Positions 1 through 6,100 of a stretch of 12,145 nucleotides of DNA are shown here, piece by piece. The translations under genes and the position numbers were made by a program. The notes beneath the pieces are model-generated. The model was given only the letters and a program-made list of their open reading frames with translations. It was not told the DNA's origin and did no database searches. Where the stretch lies: assembly GCA_003023485.1 (NCBI GenBank), contig PXSG01000001.1, positions 1-12,145 on the forward strand, given 5' to 3'. Numbering within the stretch: the first letter of the stretch is position 1; the number at the start of each line of letters is the position of its first letter. This DNA comes from Halobacteriales archaeon SW_10_68_16 (GTDB lineage: Archaea > Halobacteriota > Halobacteria > Halobacteriales > Haloarculaceae).

Positions 1-120
1 GTTACGCCCGAGAGCCTCAGTCAGGAACAGCGCGAAGCACTCGAAAAATTCGCGGAGGCCGGCGGCGAGGAGGTTGACGTCGAGCAGGGCTTCTTCGACA
101 AGATCCGCGACAGCCTCTAG
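1..120 (+). CDS. dnaJ: Molecular chaperone DnaJ, C-terminal end (partial)
   Basis: The window opens inside a reading frame whose last 39 residues include SQEQREALEKFAEAGGEE and end in FFDKIRDSL before a TAG stop at 118-120. This matches what I recall of the extreme C-terminus of haloarchaeal DnaJ (Hsp40), the co-chaperone that delivers unfolded clients to DnaK and stimulates its ATPase through an N-terminal J domain. None of the J domain, G/F linker or zinc-finger region lies in the window, so the assignment rests on the tail alone. The stop overlaps the stop of the convergent gene on the other strand (117-119) by two bases, leaving no spacer for a terminator. A dnaK or grpE gene would be expected upstream, outside the window. 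Confidence 0.82.
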   Translation, partial: VTPESLSQEQREALEKFAEAGGEEVDVEQGFFDKIRDSL

Positions 121-509
121 TAGCCCTCTTCGGTCGGGCTGAAATCGAGGACTTCGACCTCGCCCAGCGTGAGGGCGTCGGGCTGGAAGTTCCCGCTCGG
201 CGGGTGGTACCCCGTCGACTCGAGGACGGCACGGACGATTGCCTGCCGTTCGGCCCGCATGCCCATCGTCTCGGCCACCGAGTCGACCGCGTGGTCCCCA
301 CAGTAAACGCCCTCGATCTCCCAGGAGTGATCCTCGTAACAGGACAGCGCGACGGTGACACGGTCGCCCGAAGAGAGTGGGACGGCGGTCCCGTCACAGG
401 ACCGGCAGCCGACGGTCGCAGTGCCGAAATCCTGCTTGATCGCCAGGCTCTCGACGACCAGTCCCGTGAACCGTCTCGCGAGTTCCTCCTCGGTGTGGCG
501 GCGAGTCAT
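117..509 (-). CDS. Hypothetical protein with four conserved-looking cysteines
   Basis: A 130-residue acidic protein that I do not recognise by name. It begins MTRRHTEEELARRF and carries Cys35 and Cys38 (GCRSCDG), then Cys57 and Cys70 flanking a stretch with His61 and ending CGDH (His73). The CxxC plus two further Cys/His sites look like a small zinc- or metal-binding module, but that is inferred from spacing only. There is no signal peptide or membrane segment. The ATG at 507-509 is supported by a TATA box 26-32 nt upstream, which implies a leaderless transcript. It sits directly downstream of the peptidase remnant on the same strand and converges tail-to-tail with dnaJ. Acidic composition and codon use match the neighbours. 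Confidence 0.75.
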   Translation of the reverse strand: MTRRHTEEELARRFTGLVVESLAIKQDFGTATVGCRSCDGTAVPLSSGDRVTVALSCYEDHSWEIEGVYCGDHAVDSVAETMGMRAERQAIVRAVLESTGYHPPSGNFQPDALTLGEVEVLDFSPTEEGY

Positions 510-532
510 CGCTCCACCGTTGGGTCCGCAGG

Positions 533-541
533 CAGTTATAG
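533..541 (-). promoter_or_regulatory. TATA-box promoter for the four-cysteine protein
   Basis: Read on the minus strand this is TATAACTGC, centred about 28 nt upstream of the ATG at 509. That is the distance expected for a leaderless haloarchaeal transcript. It gives the gene transcription independent of the mazG/peptidase block. Confidence 0.55.
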
Positions 542-551
542 CCGTCTACGC

Positions 552-827
552 TCAGACGCGCCCCGCCGCGAGCACGTCCCGGACGCACGCTTTCAACAGG
601 TCCAGGCCGAGCGCGGCCTCCTCGAGGTCGATCCACTCGTCGGTCGTGTGTGCCTGGTCGAGCGACCCCGGCCCCCAGACGATGGCGGGGATGTCCCGGG
701 CGACGAACTCCCGGACGTCCGTCGCCGCCTGGAGACCCCACGGGTCGCCGGACACGCCGGCGCGCTCGACGGACTGGCCTCGGAAGGCGGTTGCGAGCGG
801 GTGGTCGTGGTCAATCTGTCGTCTCAC
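552..827 (-). pseudogene. M20/ArgE-DapE-type peptidase, C-terminal remnant (5' truncated)
   Basis: The frame encodes about 91 residues that resemble only the C-terminal end of an M20 family metallopeptidase/deacylase (succinyl-diaminopimelate desuccinylase or acetylornithine deacetylase type). Recognisable blocks are GLQAATDVREF, IPAIVWGPGSLDQAHTTDEW (the C-terminal metal-ligand His region) and a closing amphipathic helix. Full-length members are roughly 350-430 residues. The N-terminal catalytic domain, with its HxD and DEE metal-binding motifs, and the dimerisation domain are absent, so this piece cannot be an active enzyme. A GTG codon at 825-827 overlaps the mazG stop (GTGA) and could in principle start translation, but no such short protein family is known to me. 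The simplest reading is a gene that lost about three quarters of its 5' part, by real deletion or assembly collapse. Confidence 0.65.
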
Positions 828-1135
828 TCGCCGCTCCCGGCCGAACCACGCTCTTCGAGGCGGCGCTCGTACTTCTCGATGGCATCGTCGAGTGCCGACT
901 CTGCATCGACGTCAGTGGCCTCCGCGAACGCGAGCAGCGCGAACAGGGCGTCCCCCAGTTCGTCCTCGGCGACCTCGACGCCCTCGGGATCGGACCCGTA
1001 GTCGGTCGACTCGTTGACCTCTTTGGCGAGCTCGCCGAGTTCGCTGGCCGCGTCGAGCAGCCGGTACGCGGGCGGTGCGTCGATGTCGTGTGTCGCGACG
1101 AACCGGGCGACACGGTCCTGGGCGTCCCTGACCAT
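824..1135 (-). CDS. MazG-like nucleotide pyrophosphohydrolase
   Basis: A 103-residue all-alpha protein of the MazG/NTP-pyrophosphohydrolase superfamily, which hydrolyses (d)NTPs to NMP and pyrophosphate for nucleotide-pool cleaning. The Mg-binding ExxE...ExxD signature is visible as E32-E35 (SELGELAKEVNE) and E59-D62 (EDELGDALFALLAF), separated by the usual stretch of about 25 residues. It is single-domain length, close to small archaeal MazG-like proteins and half the size of bacterial MazG. The open frame extends upstream to 1285, but I chose the ATG at 1133-1135 (MVRDAQDRVARF). The extension has no homologous look, is Arg/Ser-rich and would overlap the divergent gene. The C-terminal GSAGSGE tail ends in a TGA overlapping the peptidase remnant's GTG. 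The true NTP substrate cannot be told from sequence. Confidence 0.85.
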   Translation of the reverse strand: MVRDAQDRVARFVATHDIDAPPAYRLLDAASELGELAKEVNESTDYGSDPEGVEVAEDELGDALFALLAFAEATDVDAESALDDAIEKYERRLEERGSAGSGE

Positions 1136-1208
1136 ACACCCGCCTTGACGCGAGCGGGCCAGTGCTTTGCGGTCGACGGCCATTTGTCCGCTCGGTCGAA
1201 CCCCCTGT

Positions 1209-1994
1209 ATGGACACGCTCGCCGCCGTGCTGGCCCGCTGTCGGGAGCGGGAGGGTACGGCTCTCGACGCGCCGGAGCGGACCACGCCCTACTCCTATGG
1301 CGAGTTCGCCGAGAACGCCTGGAAGGCTGGAAATCTGCTGCGCCATTACGGCGTCCGCCGGGGGAGTCGCGTCGCCCTCGTCGTCGGCCCGAAAGCGCCC
1401 GAATCCGGCGATACGGTCGGCCGCCTCGGTGCCGCGGTCGACCCGTTGCTGGCGCTGTTCGGTGCCGCGTCGCTGGGCGCGACGGTAGACGTGACGCCCA
1501 CCTCGCCGGTGGCCGCGCGGGCACTCGTGGCTCCCGACGCCTGGCTGGACCGCTACGAGGGCGATCCGGGGTGCTCGCTGATCGCCTACGGCGGCCCGCC
1601 CGACCGTCCCGAGGTGGCCCACTTCGAGCGCGAACGCTGGAGCGAGAATCCGGCCGAACCGCCGGACACCGTCGAACCCGACGACCCCGTGTTGCGCGTG
1701 GACGACCGCGAGTACACACACGCGACCGTCCTGGAGGCCGCCACGACTCTCGTCGAGGAGTACGGCCTCGAACCCGGGGACGTCGTCGCAGTCGACGCGC
1801 TGCTGACGAGCGCCGGCGCCGTCGTGGCGGGCGTCGTCGCTCCCATCGTGGCCGGGGCGATCATCCGACCGATACCTGCCGCTGGCACCGCTGCTGGCGC
1901 GGACGCCGTCTACACGGTGCGCGAAGACGGTGAAATCGGGAGCAGTGACGCGGGCGGTGGGGACGTCCTGGCCCCGTCGACGGTCATCGAGTAG
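1209..1994 (+). CDS. Acyl-CoA synthetase-like (AMP-binding N-terminal region only) protein
   Basis: A 261-residue acidic protein whose first 70 residues look like the start of an AMP-forming acyl-CoA ligase: MDTLAAVLARCRERE, then YSYGEFAENAWKAGNLLRHY and GVRRGSRVALVV. After that it keeps an alternating alpha/beta character, with Ala/Gly/Val-rich segments near LLALFGAASLGATVDV and VVAGVVAPIVAGAIIR. The phosphate-binding loop of adenylate-forming enzymes (S/T-S-G-T-T-G) and the C-terminal lid domain are absent, and the protein is about half the usual length, so catalytic adenylation is unlikely. I recall similar short proteins annotated as AMP-ligase-like in other haloarchaea, so this is probably a genuine diverged family and not a truncation. 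The ATG at 1209 is preferred over the frame start at 1167, which adds a non-homologous Arg/Cys-containing leader. It is divergent from mazG across 73 bp with no clear TATA box. Confidence 0.72.
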   Translation: MDTLAAVLARCREREGTALDAPERTTPYSYGEFAENAWKAGNLLRHYGVRRGSRVALVVGPKAPESGDTVGRLGAAVDPLLALFGAASLGATVDVTPTSPVAARALVAPDAWLDRYEGDPGCSLIAYGGPPDRPEVAHFERERWSENPAEPPDTVEPDDPVLRVDDREYTHATVLEAATTLVEEYGLEPGDVVAVDALLTSAGAVVAGVVAPIVAGAIIRPIPAAGTAAGADAVYTVREDGEIGSSDAGGGDVLAPSTVIE

Positions 1995-2175
1995 CGCGGT
2001 ACTCGCCGTGTTTGACGCCGAGTGCGAACGCGACGATGCCGAAGACGACCATCGACGGAAGGACCATCATCAGGACGGTCCGGGTGGTCATGACGCCGCT
2101 CGTCGCGAGGCCGGCCACGCCGAGGGCGACGATCACGAGCAACAGGCCACCTGCGCGGGGGAGGTCGAACTCCAT
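1984..2175 (-). CDS. Small two-helix membrane protein (DUF7333-like)
   Basis: A 63-residue protein starting MEFDLPRAGG with two predicted membrane helices: about residues 9-27 (GGLLLVIVALGVAGLA) and about 35-55 (VLMMVLPSMVVFGIVAFALG). It ends in a short charged tail, KHGEYRATR. The pattern matches a small haloarchaeal membrane family that I recall as DUF7333, with no known function. The start at 2173-2175 is preferred to an upstream ATG at 2202, which would add nine residues with no family look. Its 3' end overlaps the convergent acyl-CoA-ligase-like gene by 11 bp. A weak CTTTTG box lies about 27 nt upstream of the chosen ATG, which also supports this start. Confidence 0.75.
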   Translation of the reverse strand: MEFDLPRAGGLLLVIVALGVAGLATSGVMTTRTVLMMVLPSMVVFGIVAFALGVKHGEYRATR

Positions 2176-2198
2176 ACACGAGGCTGCGGGCGGGACGC

Positions 2199-2206
2199 GC
2201 AAAAGC
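2199..2206 (-). promoter_or_regulatory. Weak TATA-like box for the small membrane protein
   Basis: On the minus strand this reads GCTTTTGC, about 27 nt before the ATG at 2175. It is a poor match to the consensus but the only A/T-rich hexamer in a GC-rich spacer. Confidence 0.35.
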
Positions 2207-2237
2207 GTTCAGACTCGAAGAACGATAGCAATCCGTA

Positions 2238-2953
2238 TCAGTCGGCGGTCGGGCGCACGAGGTCGGCGAGCGTGACGACGATGCCGAGGATCCACCCCAC
2301 GGGGACGGAGACGCCGAACCAGATGACTCGACGAAGAAGTCGTGGATGACCTGGGGCATCTGGTCGAGCGACCACGTCGCCAGCGAGTCACTCCGCGTCA
2401 GCACGATCTCGGCGACCGCCTCGGAGTACAGCGCCGCGACCACCGGCGGGAGGAAGATGGCTGTCATCGCGAAGGGGTAGGCGAAGAGGACAGTCACAGG
2501 CCGCCCGTCGAGCACCCAGAACCCGAACGCGAGCGCCGACGAGAGGACGGCAACGGCGCTCGCGGCGACGATTGCGGTGACGCCGCCGCTGTCGACCTGC
2601 CCTGCAAGCGGGAAGGCCACCAGCGCCGAGAGTGTGCCCCACAGCAGGACGAACAGCAACACGACGCCGACAAAGCCCAGGCGGACCGCGGTGACGTTCA
2701 CCCGGCGGGTCTGGAAGCGCACGAAGTATCCGAAGAGGACGATCGGGTAGAGGAGTCCGACGACGGGCACGCCCAGGGCCGACCACAGTTTGTAGAGGTA
2801 CAGCTGGAGTCCCTCGTCGGGCCGCCACTTGCCGAGGACCGTCGACTCGGCGTCCCGCTGGCGCGGGTAGAAGACCTCCATCCACGTTTCGTGCATCCGC
2901 CGCAGGTCGAACCGGATCGCGTCCCCCAGTCCCTGTTCGGTCCCGGCAGCCAT
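2238..2953 (-). pseudogene. Five-helix haloarchaeal membrane protein, frameshifted near the C-terminus
   Basis: The first 209 codons read as an integral membrane protein: a soluble N-terminus (MAAGTEQGLGDAIRFDLRRM, then HETWMEVFYPRQRDAES) followed by helices at about 58-78, 91-115, 123-147 and 152-176. After FFVE at 2327-2329 the original frame turns Ser/Pro/Arg-rich and runs past the next gene. The -1 frame instead resumes a clean membrane helix (IWFGVSVPVGWILGIVVTLA) and ends DLVRPTAD at a TGA at 2238-2240. One missing base (or two extra) at 2325-2330 therefore splits the gene, and the intact product would be about 238 residues. I recall similar haloarchaeal proteins that open DAxRFDLxRxHETWME, but none with a known role. 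It has its own TATA box. A sequencing error is as likely as a real mutation. Confidence 0.72.
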
Positions 2954-2975
2954 GTAGGGCCGTTGCGGGTCGGTC

Positions 2976-2983
2976 GGTATATG
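2976..2983 (-). promoter_or_regulatory. TATA-box promoter for the five-helix membrane protein
   Basis: CATATACC on the minus strand lies about 27 nt upstream of the ATG at 2951-2953, consistent with a leaderless transcript. It supports both the chosen start and the idea that this is, or recently was, an expressed gene. Confidence 0.55.
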
Positions 2984-3050
2984 TCTTCTCGAATGGCTCG
3001 TTCCCGCGACCGCGACGCGCGAGTCGTGCTCGGAGAGAAGCGACGGCTCG

Positions 3051-3884
3051 CTACCAGGCGTCGGGACCGAAATCGGGGTCGATCAGTCGTTCCCGCCGGT
3101 CGATGGCGTCGATGCGTGCGAGTTCCTCGTCGCTCAGGGACAGCGCCAGACTCTCCCAGTTGTCGCGGATGTGGTCGGCTCCGGTCGCCTTCGGGATGGC
3201 CGCGACCCCTTTCTCGCGGAGCCACGCGAGGCCCACCTGCGCCTCGCTGACGCCGTGGTCGTCGGCGATCGCCGAGAGGGTCGGGACCTCGAAGACGCGA
3301 CCGCGGGCGACCGGCGCGTAGGCGACCATATGCACGTCGTGTTCGGCAGCGTATCGTCGCAGTTCCGACTGGGGCAACAGTGGGTGCATCTCCACCTGGT
3401 TCGCGAAGACCGGTGCGTCCAGCACCTCGCGGGCGCGGTCCAGGTGGTCGGGTTCGAAGTTCGAGACGCCGACGCGGCGGATGTCCCCTGCCTCGACGAG
3501 GCGGTCGAAGGCCGGGAGCGTCTCCTCTGAGTCGTAGGTCTCGGCCGGCCAGTGGACGTACAGCAGATCGAGATAGTCTGTCCCGAGGCGGTCGAGACTC
3601 CCACGAGCGCTGTCGAGGACGTCCCCGGAGGAGAGGTCGCTCTTCCAGACCTTCGAGGCGAGGAACACCTCGTCGCGGTCGATGTCGGCAGTGGCAATCC
3701 CGTGCCCGACCGCTCGCTCGTTACCGTACATGGCCGCCGTGTCGACGTGCCGGTAGCCCATCTCCAGGGCCGTCCGGACCGACTCGACACACTGGTCGCC
3801 CTTGTTCCGGTAGGTGCCGAGTCCGAGCAGCGGCATGCCGTCGGCCCGCGGAACGCTCTCGGGGGTGAGACGGTCGTTCGCCAC
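3051..3884 (-). CDS. Aldo/keto reductase
   Basis: A 277-residue NAD(P)H-dependent oxidoreductase of the aldo/keto reductase superfamily, a cytosolic (alpha/beta)8 barrel. The full catalytic tetrad is present: Asp48 and Tyr53 in HVDTAAMYGNE, Lys78 in ASKVWKSD and His111 in YLDLLYVHWP. Family blocks follow in order: GDIRRVGVSNFEPDHLDRA, FANQVEMHPLLPQSEL, YAPVARGRVF and, for cofactor binding, AIPKATGADHIRDNWES. The length is typical for the 2,5-diketo-gluconate reductase-like branch. The start is a GTG at 3882-3884. ATG at codon 17 would cut into the first strand, so the GTG is preferred. Only 3 nt separate it from the upstream reductase stop, so the two are very likely cotranscribed and translationally coupled. 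The substrate cannot be read from sequence; a lipid or isoprenoid aldehyde is only a guess from context. Confidence 0.92.
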   Translation of the reverse strand: MANDRLTPESVPRADGMPLLGLGTYRNKGDQCVESVRTALEMGYRHVDTAAMYGNERAVGHGIATADIDRDEVFLASKVWKSDLSSGDVLDSARGSLDRLGTDYLDLLYVHWPAETYDSEETLPAFDRLVEAGDIRRVGVSNFEPDHLDRAREVLDAPVFANQVEMHPLLPQSELRRYAAEHDVHMVAYAPVARGRVFEVPTLSAIADDHGVSEAQVGLAWLREKGVAAIPKATGADHIRDNWESLALSLSDEELARIDAIDRRERLIDPDFGPDAW

Positions 3885-3887
3885 GGT

Positions 3888-5082
3888 TCACCCCCCCGCC
3901 CGGTGGCGGGCGAACCTGGCCAGCATCGGGAGATCCGAGAGGTGGATTATGTGGCGCATCGCCAGCTTGTTCCCGGCGTTGATCTCGGCGAGCGTGTCGC
4001 CGGCCGTTCGGCGCGAAGTAGAGCAGTTCGGTCATCAGGAGTCTGGTGTCCATCCGCGGGGCGACCTCGGTGTGCCACAGCTCCTCGTAGAGTTCCATCG
4101 CCTCGGCGGAGGTGTCCGGTTTTGCGGGCGTGAGGCAGGTGTCGGCGGTGACGGCCGCGGCGCGGCCCGATTTCATGCCCTTGTGGATCCCCTCCCCCCA
4201 GAGCGGATCCACCGTCGGCACGGTGTCGCCGATGGCCATGAAGTTGTCCGTACACAGCTGGTCCGGGGGCTGGATGTGTGCGGAGCCACGGTGTTGCTTG
4301 CCCTCGAAGCGCTCGGCGTCTTCGAAGCGCGGGTCGGTCTCGAGCCAGTGCTCCAGGTAGTCGTCGATCGTCATCCCGTCGCGTGCCCGCTCGCGGTGGA
4401 ACTCGTTCTGGATGTAACACAACCCAACCTTGGCCGTGTCCGCGCCGGTGTGGAAGATCCACGAGTACCCGCCGGGAGCGAGGTCGTGGTCCAGCCGGAG
4501 CATCATCGCGTCGTGGAGGTCGGCGTAGTCGTCGTGGTCCACCTCGACGCCCTCGAACTCGAACTCGACGCCGATGGCCTGACGCTCGCGTTCGAGGTCG
4601 CTGACCCCCAGCGCACGCGCCAGCGGTGCCGACGGACCCGTTGCGTCCACCATGATCTCGCCGTAGACCGCCTCGTCGCCGTTGTACTCGACGCCGACGA
4701 TCTCGCCGTCCTCCATGACCGGTCCCGAGACGCGCGCGTCGAAGCGGTACTCCACGCCACGTTCCCGGCCGTCGCGCACGAGGAACTGCTTGAACTCGGC
4801 GAAGTCCATGACTGCACCGGCCTGTTCCTGGACGTAGTGGCCGTTGGGCGACTCCAGGACCACGCTGTCGGTGAAGTTCATCACGACGTCGTCGGGTATC
4901 GAGAAGGAGGCCATCATCGACGGGAACGTCCCCGCCGTCGACTTGTCGCTCTGCTTGGGGAACGCCGCCTCGTTCTCGGTCTCCAGGACGAGCACGTCGT
5001 AGTCCCGGCCGGCGAGATCGCGGGCACACTGGGCGCCGGCCGGCCCCGCCCCCGCGATCACCACGTCGTACCGGTCGTCCAT
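3888..5082 (-). pseudogene. Geranylgeranyl reductase family flavoprotein, frame-broken near the C-terminus
   Basis: An FAD-dependent reductase of the type that saturates the geranylgeranyl chains of archaeal membrane lipids. Seen in order: Rossmann motif VVIAGAGPAGAQCARDLA (residues 7-24), VLETE acidic end, DATGPSAPLARALG, the substrate-side APGGYSWIFHTG motif, and the second FAD motif FMAIGDTVPTVDPLWGEGIH. From the ATG at 5080-5082 the frame is clean to LLYFAPN (Asn359, 4006-4008). It then runs into Arg-rich nonsense, while the +1 frame resumes with GDTLAEINAGNKLAMRHIIH and ends ARHRAGG at TGA 3888-3890. Relatives, as I remember them, have about a dozen extra residues (APNxRYDxLxxDL...) at this point, which suggests a small deletion and not a single-base error. 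The whole span would give about 397 residues. FAD and active-site regions lie upstream of the break. It heads an operon with the aldo/keto reductase and is divergent from the UbiA gene. Confidence 0.8.
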
Positions 5083-5102
5083 AGACGTTCCTGAGGCCTG
5101 GC

Positions 5103-5110
5103 AGTAATCA
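5103..5110 (-). promoter_or_regulatory. Possible TATA-like box for the geranylgeranyl reductase
   Basis: On the minus strand TGATTACT lies about 25 nt before the ATG at 5082. It is the best A/T-rich element in the 118-bp divergent spacer on this side, but a weak match to the consensus. Confidence 0.35.
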
Positions 5111-5168
5111 GTCTTGCTGATGTGGGCGACCGCGTGACGAAAGCGTCCGGCGCTGCCGTTTCCACCCC

Positions 5169-5176
5169 TCTTATAC
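5169..5176 (+). promoter_or_regulatory. TATA-box promoter for the UbiA prenyltransferase
   Basis: TCTTATAC, with TTATA at 5171-5175, lies about 28 nt upstream of the ATG at 5201. It fits a leaderless start. Together with the weaker box at 5103-5110 it makes this 118-bp spacer a divergent promoter region between two lipid-ether genes. Confidence 0.6.
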
Positions 5177-5200
5177 CCCCTGCCCCGGAACCCCCGGTCG

Positions 5201-6037
5201 ATGGGAGCGGCCACCGCACGCGGGTACCTCGAACTGACGCGGCCGATCAACGCCGTCGCCGCGGGCGTCCTGACGGCCACCGGTTCGTTCATCGCCGGCG
5301 TCGGTGGGCAGTACCTCGCGGTGGCTGTGGCGACGGCGGCGACGGTGCTGGCGGTGGCAGCCGGCAACGCCATAAACGACTACTTCGACCGCGAGATCGA
5401 CGCCATCAACCAGCCCGACCGCGCCATCCCCCGCGGGGCGGTCTCGCCACGTGGCGCGCTCGTCTTCTCGGCCGTACTCTTTCTCGCGGCGGTCGCGCTC
5501 GCCTTCACGCTCCCCCTCGCAGCGCTCGCCATCGCGGGCATCAACCTCGTCGCGCTCGTCGCGTACACGGAACTGTTCAAGGGGCTCCCCGGCCTCGGCA
5601 ACGCCGTCGTCGCGTACCTCGGGGGCTCGACGTTCCTGTTCGGTGCCGCTGCCGTCGGGAATCTGCAGGCGGGCGCCGTGCTGGCGTTCCTCGCGGCGGC
5701 CTCGACGTTCACGCGGGAGATCATCAAAGACGTCGAGGACGTCGTCGGCGACCGCGAGGAGGGACTGCGGACACTCCCGATCGTCGTCGGCGAGCGCCCC
5801 GCGCTGTGGGTCGGGGTCGCCGTCCTCGCCGTGGCCGTCCTCGCCAGCCCCATGCCGTACCTGCTGGGGACCTTCGACGTCGCCTACCTGGCGCTTGTGG
5901 TCCCGGCCGACGCCGTCATGCTGTACGCCTGTTACGAGAGTTTCGCGGACCCGACGGCGGGTCAGAACCACATCAAGTACGGGATGTTCCTCGCCGCAGC
6001 CGCGTTCGTCGTCGGGCGGGCAGCGGTGCTCCTGTGA
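5201..6037 (+). CDS. ubiA: Geranylgeranylglycerol-phosphate geranylgeranyltransferase (UbiA family, DGGGP synthase)
   Basis: A 278-residue polytopic membrane prenyltransferase. It would add the second geranylgeranyl chain to sn-3-O-geranylgeranylglycerol-1-phosphate, making DGGGP, the core intermediate of archaeal ether lipids. Both Asp-rich, Mg-diphosphate-binding motifs of the UbiA superfamily are intact: N59-D60-x-x-D63-x-x-x-D67 in AINDYFDREIDAINQPDRAI, and D177-x-x-D180-x-x-x-D184 in EIIKDVEDVVGDREEGLRTL. The motif wording (NDYFDREIDAINxPxRxIPxG) is that of archaeal DGGGP synthases, not 4-hydroxybenzoate transferases. About eight or nine membrane helices are apparent (Ala/Val/Leu-rich blocks throughout), and the length is normal. 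Next to it downstream is a GGGP-synthase homologue, which would supply its substrate. The divergent upstream neighbour is a geranylgeranyl reductase, the next step. It has its own TATA box. Confidence 0.92.
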   Translation: MGAATARGYLELTRPINAVAAGVLTATGSFIAGVGGQYLAVAVATAATVLAVAAGNAINDYFDREIDAINQPDRAIPRGAVSPRGALVFSAVLFLAAVALAFTLPLAALAIAGINLVALVAYTELFKGLPGLGNAVVAYLGGSTFLFGAAAVGNLQAGAVLAFLAAASTFTREIIKDVEDVVGDREEGLRTLPIVVGERPALWVGVAVLAVAVLASPMPYLLGTFDVAYLALVVPADAVMLYACYESFADPTAGQNHIKYGMFLAAAAFVVGRAAVLL

Positions 6038-6071
6038 CCCTCGGTGGGGCCGGCGTGGCGAGTGGATACGC

Positions 6072-6079
6072 TTTTTAAA
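6072..6079 (+). promoter_or_regulatory. TATA-box promoter for the GGGP-synthase-like gene
   Basis: TTTTTAAA lies about 25 nt before the ATG at 6101, placing transcription initiation at or next to the start codon. So although the UbiA gene is only 63 bp upstream, this gene has an independent leaderless promoter. It also argues against the in-frame ATG at 6044, which lies upstream of the box. Confidence 0.65.
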
Positions 6080-6100
6080 CCGGCGGAAAACAGTGCGACT

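Noticed and set aside
1136..1285. Fifty-residue N-terminal extension of the MazG-like protein
   Set aside because: It is Arg/Ser-rich, unlike the acidic protein, and would overlap the divergent gene's start region. The domain begins naturally at the ATG at 1133-1135.
650..1933. Long plus-strand open frame crossing the mazG gene and the ligase-like gene
   Set aside because: Its product is Arg/Pro/Gly-rich with no family character and lies antisense or out of frame to recognisable genes. It is a shadow frame of high-GC coding DNA.
3999..4008. Programmed +1 frameshift in the geranylgeranyl reductase
   Set aside because: There is no rare codon, stop codon or obvious slippery context at the switch, and residues present in relatives seem to be missing, which frameshifting would not restore.
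6044..6100. Upstream ATG extending the GGGPS-like protein by 19 residues
   Set aside because: It lies upstream of the TATA box at 6072-6079, whose spacing fits the ATG at 6101. The extension has no conserved look.
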